From: Aliiroseovarius subalbicans
GTDB taxonomy: Bacteria; Pseudomonadota; Alphaproteobacteria; Rhodobacterales; Rhodobacteraceae
Assembly (NCBI RefSeq): GCF_022678625.1
Contig: NZ_JALBYQ010000003.1
Location: 248,001 to 312,000, forward strand
Direction: 5' to 3'
DNA: 64,000 nucleotides
The notes beneath the pieces were generated by a model. It worked only from the letters and a program-made list of their open reading frames with translations. It ran no database searches and was not told where the DNA came from. Shown piece by piece: positions 19,174 through 27,900 of the stretch. Within the stretch, counting starts at the first letter, position 1; every line of letters starts with the position of its first letter. The translations under genes and the position numbers were made by a program.

Positions 19174-20081
19174 TTCGCCATTTCCTGCTGAATTAGAGCC
19201 TTATACAGGTCGCGCAGTCGTTTCGTCACCGGCCCCATCTGGCCGGTTCCGATCTCCCGTCCGTCGATCTGCCCCACGGGGGTTTGCGCCCCGAACGTGC
19301 CGGTCAAGAACGCCTCCTCCGCGCCATAGGTATCGACCAGCGAGTAGTTGCGCTCAAAAACCGGGATGTCATTCGCGCGGCACAGGTCAATCACCTTTTG
19401 CCGCGTGATCCCGTTCATGCAGTAATCACCCGTGCTGGTCCAAACGGCGCCCTTGCGCACAATGAAGAAGTTGCAGGCATTCGTCGTGTTCACGAACCCG
19501 TTCACGTCCAGCATCAACCCCTCATCCGCCCCGGCCTTTTCCGCCGCGATACAGGCCAGGATGCAATTCAGCTTGCTGTGCGAATTCAACTTCGGGTCCT
19601 GCGTCATCGGCAAGCCGCGAATATGCGGCACGGTCGCCAACGCGATCGGGCGCGGGATCGAGGGGCGTGAATGCTCCATGATGATCGTGATGGTCGGGCC
19701 CTGTTGCGACAGACCCGGATGCTGGAACGGGCGGGTTTTCACCCCCCGTGTCACCATCAACCGCGCATGGGCGTCGGTCGTCATGCCATTGGCCTTTTGT
19801 GTCTCGAACACGGCAGCAATGACTTGATCGCGCGTCATGCCAATATCCAGATCGATGGCCTTTGCGGCCTCGAACAGCCGGTCCATGTGTTCATCGATGA
19901 AGGCCCAATGCCCGTCATACAACCGAAGCCCTTCCCAGACCCCGTCGCCCAGCATGAACCCGCTGTCATAGACCGACACGACCGCCTCGGCCTTCGGCAC
20001 CACGCGGCCATTCAGCCAGATCTGGATCTGATCGTTTCGCGCATCTTCCTCGGCCTGGTGGGTGGTAACGTGATCGCTCAT
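19170..20081 (-). CDS. Class IV aminotransferase (BCAT/D-amino-acid transaminase family)
   Basis: PLP-dependent fold-type IV transaminase, 303 residues. Features: VYDSGFMLGDGVWEGLRLY near residue 38, the catalytic Lys in LNSHSKLNCILA near 180, and an EGLMLDVNGFVNTTNACNFF segment near 200 that binds the cofactor phosphate. The ATG at 20081 overlaps the stop of the PfkB kinase by 4 nt. Families in this fold include branched-chain, D-alanine and 4-amino-4-deoxychorismate enzymes; sequence alone does not decide which. The neighbour is a sulfotransferase-like gene rather than an ilv gene. Confidence 0.87.
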   Translation of the reverse strand: MSDHVTTHQAEEDARNDQIQIWLNGRVVPKAEAVVSVYDSGFMLGDGVWEGLRLYDGHWAFIDEHMDRLFEAAKAIDLDIGMTRDQVIAAVFETQKANGMTTDAHARLMVTRGVKTRPFQHPGLSQQGPTITIIMEHSRPSIPRPIALATVPHIRGLPMTQDPKLNSHSKLNCILACIAAEKAGADEGLMLDVNGFVNTTNACNFFIVRKGAVWTSTGDYCMNGITRQKVIDLCRANDIPVFERNYSLVDTYGAEEAFLTGTFGAQTPVGQIDGREIGTGQMGPVTKRLRDLYKALIQQEMAK

Positions 20082-20956
20082 TGCGGTCCTCTTTCTTTCA
20101 GAAATGCATCTACTTCGTCGCGCGCCGGGATCGCGTCTGCGGTGCCCGCGCGGGTAACCTTGATCGCTGCGGCAGCAGCCCCCAGCCGCATCGCGCCCTC
20201 GGCATCCAGGCCCTGATCCAGCCCGGCGACCGTGTAGCCGATGAAGCAATCCCCCGCGCCGGTCGTGTCCACTGGATCGACCGGGAAGGACGGCACGAAA
20301 ACGTCCTGCCCCCCCGCCGGTTTGCGCCAGGTGGAACCTTCGGCGCCTTGCGTGACAAGAAGATTGGGCACCTCAAACGTATCGCCCAGCGCCTGGGTCA
20401 ACTGAGCGGCTTCGACCTTGTTCACGACAAGCAGGTCCACAAAAGGAAGTACCGCACGAACCGCATCCGCGTGAAACGGGGCGGCGGAATAGACCACGAA
20501 CATACCCTTTTCATGTGCGATGCGCGCCGCGTCGACCTGGAGGTTGGTTTCGTTCTGTATCATCAGCATATCACCCTCGGCGGCCTGCGAAAGCGCGGCA
20601 TCCAGGCGGGTTAGAGACTGTTCTACATTCGCGCCGGGAAAAATAACGATAGCATTCTCACCCGCATCATCGACATTTATGATCGCATGTGCGGTGGGTC
20701 TATCGGCCGTCGCAACATGAGTCGTGGTTACACCGAATCCCTGCAAGCGTGTGACCGTCCAGCCGCCATCGGACCCGATGGCCCCGATGTGGAACACCGG
20801 CGCTCCGGCTTGTGCAACTGCGACCGATTGGTTTGCCCCCTTACCGCCAAGCCCGGTCCAATGGTCCATAGCCGCAAGCGTTTCACCGGGCACCGGCAAA
20901 TGCGGCACCCGATAGAAATGGTCGATGTTGATCGAGCCGAGGTTGTAGACGGTCAT
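20078..20956 (-). CDS. PfkB-family carbohydrate kinase (ribokinase-like)
   Basis: Sugar kinase of 292 residues. PfkB signatures: the N-terminal GGKGANQSVAVAQAG block near residue 37 and the C-terminal DTTGAGDCFIGY with the catalytic Asp near 242. I chose the ATG at 20956 because it is directly preceded by GGAGGGG; an in-frame ATG at 20986 would add ten residues. A 9-bp hairpin (20959-20981) lies between these two ATGs and buries the Shine-Dalgarno. The substrate is probably ribose or a related sugar, but the family is broad. Confidence 0.85.
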   Translation of the reverse strand: MTVYNLGSINIDHFYRVPHLPVPGETLAAMDHWTGLGGKGANQSVAVAQAGAPVFHIGAIGSDGGWTVTRLQGFGVTTTHVATADRPTAHAIINVDDAGENAIVIFPGANVEQSLTRLDAALSQAAEGDMLMIQNETNLQVDAARIAHEKGMFVVYSAAPFHADAVRAVLPFVDLLVVNKVEAAQLTQALGDTFEVPNLLVTQGAEGSTWRKPAGGQDVFVPSFPVDPVDTTGAGDCFIGYTVAGLDQGLDAEGAMRLGAAAAAIKVTRAGTADAIPARDEVDAFLKERGPQ

Positions 20957-20958
20957 GA

Positions 20959-20981
20959 CCCCTCCGGTTTTTCCGGAGGGG
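20959..20981 (-). promoter_or_regulatory. Hairpin sequestering the ribosome-binding site of the PfkB kinase gene
   Basis: A perfect 9-bp stem (plus strand CCCCTCCGG and CCGGAGGGG) encloses a five-base loop of T, which is A in the mRNA. On the transcribed minus strand the 3' arm contains GGAGGGG two bases before the ATG at 20956. No U tract follows, so it is not a standard terminator. It lies 9 nt after the maeB stop and could set the ratio of kinase to malic enzyme. Confidence 0.55.
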
Positions 20982-20989
20982 ACCATGCC

Positions 20990-23245
20990 TTAGCCGACTT
21001 TACAAGCCGCCAGAACCGCCATGTTCATGATGTCATTTGCGGTCGAGTTGGTCGAACAGATCTGGATCGGCTTGTCGATGCCTGACAGGATCGGACCGAT
21101 CACCGTCGCGCCCGCAAGCTCCTGCATCATCTTGACCGAGATCGACGCCGAGTGACGCGCGGGCACGACCAGGATATTCGCAGGGCCGGACAGGCGGCAG
21201 AACGGATATTGCGCCATGACGTCGGGGTTCAGGGCCACGTCCGCGGTCATTTCGCCGTCGAACTCGAAGTCGACGCCGCGCGCTTCCAGGATGGCCGGGG
21301 CTTCGTGCATCTTTTCGGCACGTTCCGAAATCGGGTAGCCAAAGGTCGAGAAACTGACGAAGGCCACGCGCGGATCCAGGCCGAATCCGCGGGCGACAAG
21401 CGCGGCCTGTTCGGCGATATTCGCCAAGTCTTCCGCTTCGGGCCATTCGTGCACCAAGGTGTCGGCGATCAGAACAATGCGCCCGTTGTGCAGGATCGCG
21501 GTGATGCCCACCGCCCCATCCGACGCACGGGCATCGAAGACGTGGTTGATCAACTCAAGCACATGCGCGGATTTCCGAGTGGCGCCGGTGACAAGCCCGT
21601 CACCATGACCATGTGCCAACATCAACGCGGCGAACACGTGACGGTCGCGCGCGGCAAGGCGGTGAATGTCGTGAAGGTCGAAACCCTGACGCTGCAGCCG
21701 GTCATACAGGAACGATTTGTACATCGGCAGATGTTCGGTATTCGCCGCGTTCACAATTCGCAGCTCGCGCACGGCATCGCCCAGACCGGCGGTTTCCAGC
21801 TTTGCCTTCACGTCGTCTTCGCGCCCGACAACAAGGGCACGGCCAAAGCCGTTGCGCTGATACTGCACGGCGGCGCGCAGAACGTGGGGATCGTCGCCCT
21901 CGGCAAAGATCATCGTCGCCTGTGCCTGCCGCGCCCGCGCGTTGATCCCGCGCAGGATCGACGCAGTCGGATCCATCCGCGATTTCAGCGTCAGCTCGTA
22001 CCGCTCCATGTCGATGATCGGGCGGCGGGCGGCCCCGCTATCGATCCCGGCCTTCGCCACGGCGGGCGGGATCGTAAAGATCAGGCGCGGATCAAACGGG
22101 GTCGGGATGATGTAGTCACGGCCGAAGGTCAACTTCTTGCCATAGGCCATCGCGACCTCGTCCGGCACGTCCTCGCGCGCCAGTTTGGCAAGCGCCGTTG
22201 CGCAGGCCAACTTCATCTCGTCATTGATCGCACGGGCGTGGATGTCCAGCGCGCCCCGGAACAGGTACGGAAAGCCCAAAACGTTGTTCACCTGGTTCGG
22301 ATAATCCGAGCGCCCGGTGGCTACAATCGCATCGGTGCGCACTTCATGCGCCTCTTCCGGGGTGATTTCCGGGTCAGGGTTCGCCATCGCGAAGATCACC
22401 GGGTTATCCGCCATCGAGGCGACCATGTCCTGCGTCACCGCCCCTTTGACTGACACGCCCAGGAACACATCGGCGCCGTCCATCGCTTCCTCAAGTGTGC
22501 GCAGGTCTGTGTTGGCCGCGTGGGCCGATTTCCACTGGTTCATGCCGTCTTTGCGGCCCTGAAAGATCACGCCCTTGGTGTCGCAGACGATGCAATTGTC
22601 GTGCTTTGCGCCCATCGCCTTGATCAGCTCGATGCAGGCGATCCCCGCCGCCCCGGCACCGTTCAGAACGATGCGGCAATCTTCGATTTTCTTGCCCGAC
22701 AGGTGCAGCGCATTCATCAGGCCGGCGGCGCAGATCACCGCGGTACCGTGCTGGTCGTCATGGAACACCGGGATGTCCATTTCTTCCTTCAGGCGCTGTT
22801 CAATGATAAAACACTCGGGCGCCTTGATGTCCTCAAGGTTGATGCCGCCGAACGTCGGACCCATCAGCCGCACCGCGTTGATGAATTCTTCTGGGTCTTC
22901 GGTGTCCAGCTCGATATCGATCGAGTTCACGTCCGCGAACCGTTTGAACAGAACCGACTTGCCCTCCATCACCGGCTTCGACGCCAACGCGCCCAGATTG
23001 CCCAGACCCAGAACCGCCGTGCCGTTCGAAATAACCGCCACAAGGTTGCCCTTTGTGGTGTAGTCATATGCCGTTTCCGGGTTCTCCGCGATCGCCTCAC
23101 AGGGCACGGCCACACCGGGGGAATAGGCCAGCGACAGGTCGCGCTGCGTGGTCATCGGAACCGACGGGGTGATCTCGAATTTCCCCGGTTGCGGGTCCAG
23201 GTGATAGGCAAGCGCCTCTTCTGCGGTGATGCGGGTCTTGGGCAT
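20990..23245 (-). CDS. maeB: NADP-dependent malic enzyme, fused to phosphotransacetylase-like domain
   Basis: Oxidative decarboxylation of malate to pyruvate with NADP. 751 residues, the long MaeB form: an N-terminal malic enzyme domain (about 1-430) with the catalytic segment SLAYSPGVAVPC near 33 and the dinucleotide-binding IVLNGAGAAG near 192, then a C-terminal phosphotransacetylase-like domain (about 440-751) that is regulatory in characterised members. It is the first gene of a minus-strand run followed by a PfkB kinase, an aminotransferase and a sulfotransferase-like protein. The start is the ATG at 23245. Confidence 0.95.
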   Translation of the reverse strand: MPKTRITAEEALAYHLDPQPGKFEITPSVPMTTQRDLSLAYSPGVAVPCEAIAENPETAYDYTTKGNLVAVISNGTAVLGLGNLGALASKPVMEGKSVLFKRFADVNSIDIELDTEDPEEFINAVRLMGPTFGGINLEDIKAPECFIIEQRLKEEMDIPVFHDDQHGTAVICAAGLMNALHLSGKKIEDCRIVLNGAGAAGIACIELIKAMGAKHDNCIVCDTKGVIFQGRKDGMNQWKSAHAANTDLRTLEEAMDGADVFLGVSVKGAVTQDMVASMADNPVIFAMANPDPEITPEEAHEVRTDAIVATGRSDYPNQVNNVLGFPYLFRGALDIHARAINDEMKLACATALAKLAREDVPDEVAMAYGKKLTFGRDYIIPTPFDPRLIFTIPPAVAKAGIDSGAARRPIIDMERYELTLKSRMDPTASILRGINARARQAQATMIFAEGDDPHVLRAAVQYQRNGFGRALVVGREDDVKAKLETAGLGDAVRELRIVNAANTEHLPMYKSFLYDRLQRQGFDLHDIHRLAARDRHVFAALMLAHGHGDGLVTGATRKSAHVLELINHVFDARASDGAVGITAILHNGRIVLIADTLVHEWPEAEDLANIAEQAALVARGFGLDPRVAFVSFSTFGYPISERAEKMHEAPAILEARGVDFEFDGEMTADVALNPDVMAQYPFCRLSGPANILVVPARHSASISVKMMQELAGATVIGPILSGIDKPIQICSTNSTANDIMNMAVLAACKVG

Positions 23246-23510
23246 GGGGCGGGCTTTCTTTCTTTGGGCGACAGCGCACCCGTCTTACAGGGGCCGTCGG
23301 GGCGGCTCAACTGCTATTCCATACATATTTGTTCATGAAATTGCCGCGTTGGGTATTTTTCGCAAAGTAGGGCGGCACTTCACGCAATTTTCGATCTATC
23401 ATAGGGGTGATTCCGCAACTTGGCGGAAATCCACCCTACCCCAGCGAAAAGGGCTGCTTTCCGACCCGTTCCGGCCTAATGTCGCCCAAAAGAAAAGACG
23501 GAGCAGCTTC
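23246..23510. other. Divergent maeB/galE intergenic region
   Basis: 265 bp without a gene I can support. It must hold the promoters for maeB (minus) and galE (plus). A perfect inverted repeat TTCCGC/GCGGAA separated by 5-6 bases lies near 23411-23427, and a looser one pairs GTAGGGCGG near 23368 with CCACCCTAC near 23440. No open frame with coding character was seen. Confidence 0.5.
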
Positions 23511-24521
23511 GTGACCCAGAAAATCCTTTTGACCGGCGGCGCTGGCTATATCGGATCGCACACCTATGTCGCTCTGAAAGCGGCGGGTTATGACGTGGTG
23601 ATCCTCGACAATTTCTCGAACGCACATCACGATGTGATCGACCGACTTGAGGTCATCACCGGCGCCCCGGTGCCCGTCTATGAAGGTGACGTTCTGGACC
23701 CTGCCATCCTGCGCAAGATTTTCACTGAACACGAGATTGCAGGCGCGGTGCATTTCGCGGCGAAAAAGGCCGTGGGCGAAAGCACCGAGATTCCGCTCGA
23801 TTACATCGAAACCAACGTCTCCGGCCTTGTCACCCTGCTCAAGGAAATGCGCGCGGCGGGTGTGTTTCGCATCGTCTTTTCCTCCTCCGCCACGGTGTAT
23901 GGCGAGGCCGACGTGGTGCCCACGCCCGAGGACAGCCCACGCAGCTACTCCAGCCCCTATGCGTTTACGAAACTGGCCAGCGAACAGATCCTGGAACAGG
24001 TGGCGGCGGCCGATGATCGCTGGGCGATTGGCATCCTGCGCTATTTCAACCCGGCAGGCGCCCACCCGACCGGGTTGATCGGGGAGGACCCGGACGGCAT
24101 TCCCAACAACCTCATGCCCTATATCGCCAAGGTCGCGATGGGCGATCTTGAACGGCTGTCGGTCTTCGGTGACGACTATCCCACCCCCGACGGCACCGGC
24201 GTGCGCGACTATATCCATGTCGAGGACCTGGCCCGCGGTCACGTCCTGTCGATCGACGCGCTGACGCAAACCGGCGACAGCCACACCGTGAATCTTGGCA
24301 CCGGCCAGGGCTATTCGGTGTTCGACATGCTGAAATCCTATGAGCGCGCCTGCGGTCAGGATCTTGCCTTCACCGTCACGCCGCGCCGCGCCGGCGACGT
24401 GCCCTACTACATCGCCAACCCCGACAAAGCGAAGGACGTTCTGGGCTTTGCCGCCGAAATGGGGCTGGACGACATGTGCGCCAGCAGCTGGAACTGGATT
24501 TCCCGCCGGAAAAACAGCTGA
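23511..24521 (+). CDS. galE: UDP-glucose 4-epimerase
   Basis: Interconverts UDP-glucose and UDP-galactose for surface polysaccharide. 336 residues of the extended short-chain dehydrogenase fold: NAD-binding TGGAGYIGSH near residue 8, catalytic serine/tyrosine region SSSATVYG near 124 and SSPYAFTK near 150. I chose the GTG at 23511 with GGAG 7 nt upstream; the open frame back to 23226 has no coding character. mutS follows 62 nt downstream. Confidence 0.94.
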   Translation: MTQKILLTGGAGYIGSHTYVALKAAGYDVVILDNFSNAHHDVIDRLEVITGAPVPVYEGDVLDPAILRKIFTEHEIAGAVHFAAKKAVGESTEIPLDYIETNVSGLVTLLKEMRAAGVFRIVFSSSATVYGEADVVPTPEDSPRSYSSPYAFTKLASEQILEQVAAADDRWAIGILRYFNPAGAHPTGLIGEDPDGIPNNLMPYIAKVAMGDLERLSVFGDDYPTPDGTGVRDYIHVEDLARGHVLSIDALTQTGDSHTVNLGTGQGYSVFDMLKSYERACGQDLAFTVTPRRAGDVPYYIANPDKAKDVLGFAAEMGLDDMCASSWNWISRRKNS

Positions 24522-24583
24522 CACCCCTTCCACCGCCCGCGCGGGGGTTCTAGTCTGCCGGGGACCGCAACCGGGGGGTAAAG

Positions 24584-27232
24584 GTGACCAAGGCGAACGC
24601 TGCCATGACGCCGATGATGGCGCAATTCCTTGAGATCAAGGAACAACATCAGGACGCGCTCTTGTTCTATCGCATGGGCGATTTTTACGAGATGTTCTTT
24701 GACGACGCCGTGGCCGCCGCCGCCGCGTTGGACATTGCGCTGACAAAACGCGGCAAACATTTGGGCGAAGACATCCCGATGTGCGGCGTCCCGGTCCATG
24801 CCGCCGAAGGGTATTTCCTGACCCTGATCCGCAAAGGGTTTCGCGTCGCGGTCTGCGAACAGATGGAAAGCCCCGCCGAGGCGAAAAAGCGCGGGTCGAA
24901 ATCGGTTGTGAAGCGCGAGGTCGTGCGCCTGGTCACCCCCGGCACCCTGACCGAAGACAGCCTGCTGGACGCCCGCCGCCATAACTTCCTGGCGGCTTAT
25001 GCCGAGGTCCGCGACGACGCGGCGCTGGCCTGGGTCGACATCTCCACCGGCGCGTTTCGCGTGATGCCCTGCTCCCGCCTGCGCCTGTCGCCGGAACTGG
25101 CCCGCCTCGCCCCGCGTGAGGTCATCGTATCGGACAGCCAAGAGCGCGATCTTGACGTGCTGATTTCCGAAACCGGCGCCGCCATGACGCCCCTGTCGCG
25201 CGCTGCGTTTGACAGCACCGGGGCCGGTGAACGGCTGATGGACCTCTACAAGGTCGGGTCGCTGGACGCCTTCGGCAGCTTTTCACGTGCCGAGCTTGGC
25301 GCGATGGGCGCGATCGTCGAATACCTGGATATCACGCAAAAGGGCAAACTGCCCCTTTTGCGCCCACCGGTGCGCGAAATGGCCCACGGCACGATGCAAA
25401 TCGACGCCGCCACCCGACGCAACCTGGAACTGACACACAGCTTGTCGGGTGGGCGTGAAGGGTCGCTTCTGTCCGCCATCGACCGCACCGTGACCGCCGG
25501 TGGCGGGCGCCTACTGGAGCGCCGTCTATCCAGCCCGTCGCGCGACCTGACCGAAGTGCACGCACGGCTGGAAAATGTCTCTTTTCTGCTGGATCAGAGC
25601 CGTTTATGCGCCGATCTGCGTGAGGCATTGCGCAAAGCGCCCGACATCGACCGTGCCCTGTCGCGCCTTGGTCTGGAACGCGGCGGCCCCCGTGATCTTA
25701 CCGCCATTCGCGCAGGCCTTGGCGCCGCCGAGGACATCGCCGCACAGCTTCCCGACGCGGCACCCGACGCTCTCGCGTCTGCCGCCCGCGCACTGGTTGG
25801 TCACGACGCGCTTCTTGCCTTGCTCAAAGAGGCGCTGATCGCTGAACCCCCGCTTCTGGCCCGTGACGGCGGCTTCATCGCGCCCGGCTATGATGCCGAT
25901 CTGGACGAAGCCCGCCAGCTGCGCGACGAAGGGCGCGGCGTGATTGCAGGCATGCAGGCGGAATATGCCGACCAGGCGGGGATTTCGTCGCTCAAGATCA
26001 AGCACAACAACGTGCTGGGCTACTTCATCGAAACCACGGCCACCCATGCCGAAAAGATGCTGAACCCGCCGCTGTCGGAACACTTCATCCACCGGCAAAC
26101 CACCGCCAATGCAGTGCGCTTCACCACCGTTGCCCTGTCCGAAATGGAAACGAAGATCCTGAATGCGGGCAACAGGACGCTTGAGATCGAAAAGCGGCTC
26201 TATTCCAGCCTGAGTGCTGCCATTCTGGACCACGCCGCCGCTCTGGGCGATACCGCGCGCGCCCTGTCCGAAATCGACTTGGGCGCCGCCTTCGCAGACC
26301 TCGCCCGTGCCGAGGGCTGGTGCGCCCCTCTTGTCGATGACAGCCGCATGTTTCACATCGAAGGCGGCCGCCACCCGGTTGTCGAGCGCGCGCTGCGTCA
26401 ACAAGGCGGCGCGCCCTTCGTGGCAAACGACTGCACCCTCGCCGATGGATCGGACGGTGCCGATATCTGGCTTTTGACCGGCCCGAACATGGCCGGTAAA
26501 TCGACCTTCCTGCGCCAGAACGCCTTGATCGCCCTTCTGGCCCAGGCCGGAAGCTATGTGCCGGCCCGAAAGGCGCATATCGGTCTGGTCTCGCAATTGT
26601 TCAGCCGCGTGGGCGCGTCCGATGACCTTGCCCGCGGCCGCTCCACCTTCATGGTCGAAATGGTCGAAACCGCCGCGATCCTGAACCAGGCGGACGATCG
26701 CGCGCTGGTGATCCTGGACGAAATCGGCCGCGGCACAGCGACCTATGACGGGCTTTCCATCGCCTGGGCCACGCTGGAGCACCTGCACGAAACCAACCAA
26801 TGCCGCGCCCTGTTCGCGACCCATTACCATGAGCTGACCCAATTGGCCGGCAAACTTGACGGCGTGGACAACGCCACAATCGCGGTCAAGGAATGGGAAG
26901 GCGAGGTCATCTTCCTACACGAGGTGCGCAAGGGGGCTGCCGACCGAAGCTATGGCGTTCAGGTTGCCAAGCTCGCCGGTCTGCCAGAAACCGTCGTGGA
27001 CCGTGCCCGCATCGTGCTTGAGGCGTTGGAAAAGGGCGAACGTGAAGGCGCGCAGCAGAAGGCGATCATCGATGATCTGCCGCTGTTCACCGCCACACCG
27101 GCTGTGCCGGCCAGGTCGCCCAGCGCTCCCTCACCGGTCGAGGACAAGCTGTCCAACATCCACCCGGATGAGTTGACTCCGAAAGAAGCGCTCAGCCTGA
27201 TCTACGACCTTAAGTCCCTGATCAAACCCTAA
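24584..27232 (+). CDS. mutS: DNA mismatch repair protein MutS
   Basis: Mismatch recognition ATPase. 882 residues. The mismatch-binding FYEMF wedge is near residue 34, Walker A GPNMAGKSTFLRQ near 630, Walker B VILDEIGRGTATYDG near 708, and the FATHYHELTQL helix near 750. The start is a GTG at 24584 with a G-rich Shine-Dalgarno; an ATG 21 nt later is an alternative. It converges with grpE across an 81-bp gap that holds GC-rich inverted repeats but no T-tailed terminator. Confidence 0.97.
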   Translation: MTKANAAMTPMMAQFLEIKEQHQDALLFYRMGDFYEMFFDDAVAAAAALDIALTKRGKHLGEDIPMCGVPVHAAEGYFLTLIRKGFRVAVCEQMESPAEAKKRGSKSVVKREVVRLVTPGTLTEDSLLDARRHNFLAAYAEVRDDAALAWVDISTGAFRVMPCSRLRLSPELARLAPREVIVSDSQERDLDVLISETGAAMTPLSRAAFDSTGAGERLMDLYKVGSLDAFGSFSRAELGAMGAIVEYLDITQKGKLPLLRPPVREMAHGTMQIDAATRRNLELTHSLSGGREGSLLSAIDRTVTAGGGRLLERRLSSPSRDLTEVHARLENVSFLLDQSRLCADLREALRKAPDIDRALSRLGLERGGPRDLTAIRAGLGAAEDIAAQLPDAAPDALASAARALVGHDALLALLKEALIAEPPLLARDGGFIAPGYDADLDEARQLRDEGRGVIAGMQAEYADQAGISSLKIKHNNVLGYFIETTATHAEKMLNPPLSEHFIHRQTTANAVRFTTVALSEMETKILNAGNRTLEIEKRLYSSLSAAILDHAAALGDTARALSEIDLGAAFADLARAEGWCAPLVDDSRMFHIEGGRHPVVERALRQQGGAPFVANDCTLADGSDGADIWLLTGPNMAGKSTFLRQNALIALLAQAGSYVPARKAHIGLVSQLFSRVGASDDLARGRSTFMVEMVETAAILNQADDRALVILDEIGRGTATYDGLSIAWATLEHLHETNQCRALFATHYHELTQLAGKLDGVDNATIAVKEWEGEVIFLHEVRKGAADRSYGVQVAKLAGLPETVVDRARIVLEALEKGEREGAQQKAIIDDLPLFTATPAVPARSPSAPSPVEDKLSNIHPDELTPKEALSLIYDLKSLIKP

Positions 27233-27313
27233 GTCTTTCATCTTTCCGGAAGTGTCCCGGGGGATCCGGGGAGTGAAGCCCCCCGGTTGGTCGGATTGCG
27301 AAGCAATTCGAAA
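27233..27313. other. Convergent mutS/grpE intergenic inverted repeats
   Basis: CCGGGG at 27266-27271 pairs with CCCCGG at 27281-27286, and ATTGC-GAA-GCAAT follows near 27295-27307. No T tract follows either stem, so these may be factor-dependent termination or RNA-stability elements rather than intrinsic terminators. Confidence 0.4.
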
Positions 27314-27889
27314 TCAGGCGGGGGTCGAGCTCACCCCAACCTGAGCCGGGCGCAACAGCCGGTCATGCAGCATGAAGCCTTCGGCCATCACCTGAATGAC
27401 ATCCCCGGCCTTGGTGTTCGGTACTGGCGCTTCGAACATTGCCTGGTGGTATTCCGGGTCGAACTTGTCGCCCACTTCTGGCGACAACAGACGAATGCCG
27501 TGCTTTTCGAAAATGTTCAGAAGCTCGCGCATGGTCAGCTCGATCCCTTCGATCAGGGCCTTCGACGCCGCACGTTGCTCTTCCGGCACTGCCTCCATCG
27601 CGCGCTTCATGTTGTCGAACACCGGCAGCATGTCGCGCGCCAGCTTCGATCCACCGTATTGCTCGGCTTCACGGCGGTCGCGGTCGCCACGCTTGCGGGC
27701 GTTTTCCGCATCCGCCAGCGCACGCATGAAACGGTCACGCATGTCGTCGCGCTCGGCGCGCAATTGCTCGACCTCGTCGACCTCTTCCAGCTCGGTTGCT
27801 TCGGGCGCGTCCTGCGACGCTTCGTTCTGCTCGGCCATCAGCTCTTCGATCGCCGATTCCACATCGATATTGTTCTTTGCGTCCGTCAT
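27314..27889 (-). CDS. grpE: GrpE nucleotide exchange factor
   Basis: Exchanges ADP for ATP on DnaK. 191 residues: a disordered acidic N-terminus, a long coiled-coil (about 35-90) and a C-terminal beta domain with VGDKFDPEYHQAMFEAP. It lies 11 nt downstream of hrcA on the same strand, the usual alphaproteobacterial hrcA-grpE pair, so it is likely read from the hrcA promoter. dnaK and dnaJ are not in the window. Confidence 0.95.
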   Translation of the reverse strand: MTDAKNNIDVESAIEELMAEQNEASQDAPEATELEEVDEVEQLRAERDDMRDRFMRALADAENARKRGDRDRREAEQYGGSKLARDMLPVFDNMKRAMEAVPEEQRAASKALIEGIELTMRELLNIFEKHGIRLLSPEVGDKFDPEYHQAMFEAPVPNTKAGDVIQVMAEGFMLHDRLLRPAQVGVSSTPA

Positions 27890-27900
27890 CTTCTCTACCT

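Noticed and set aside
21152-22453. 433-codon plus-strand frame over maeB
   Set aside because: Antisense to a well-supported malic enzyme; Arg/His/Gly-rich composition typical of shadow frames.
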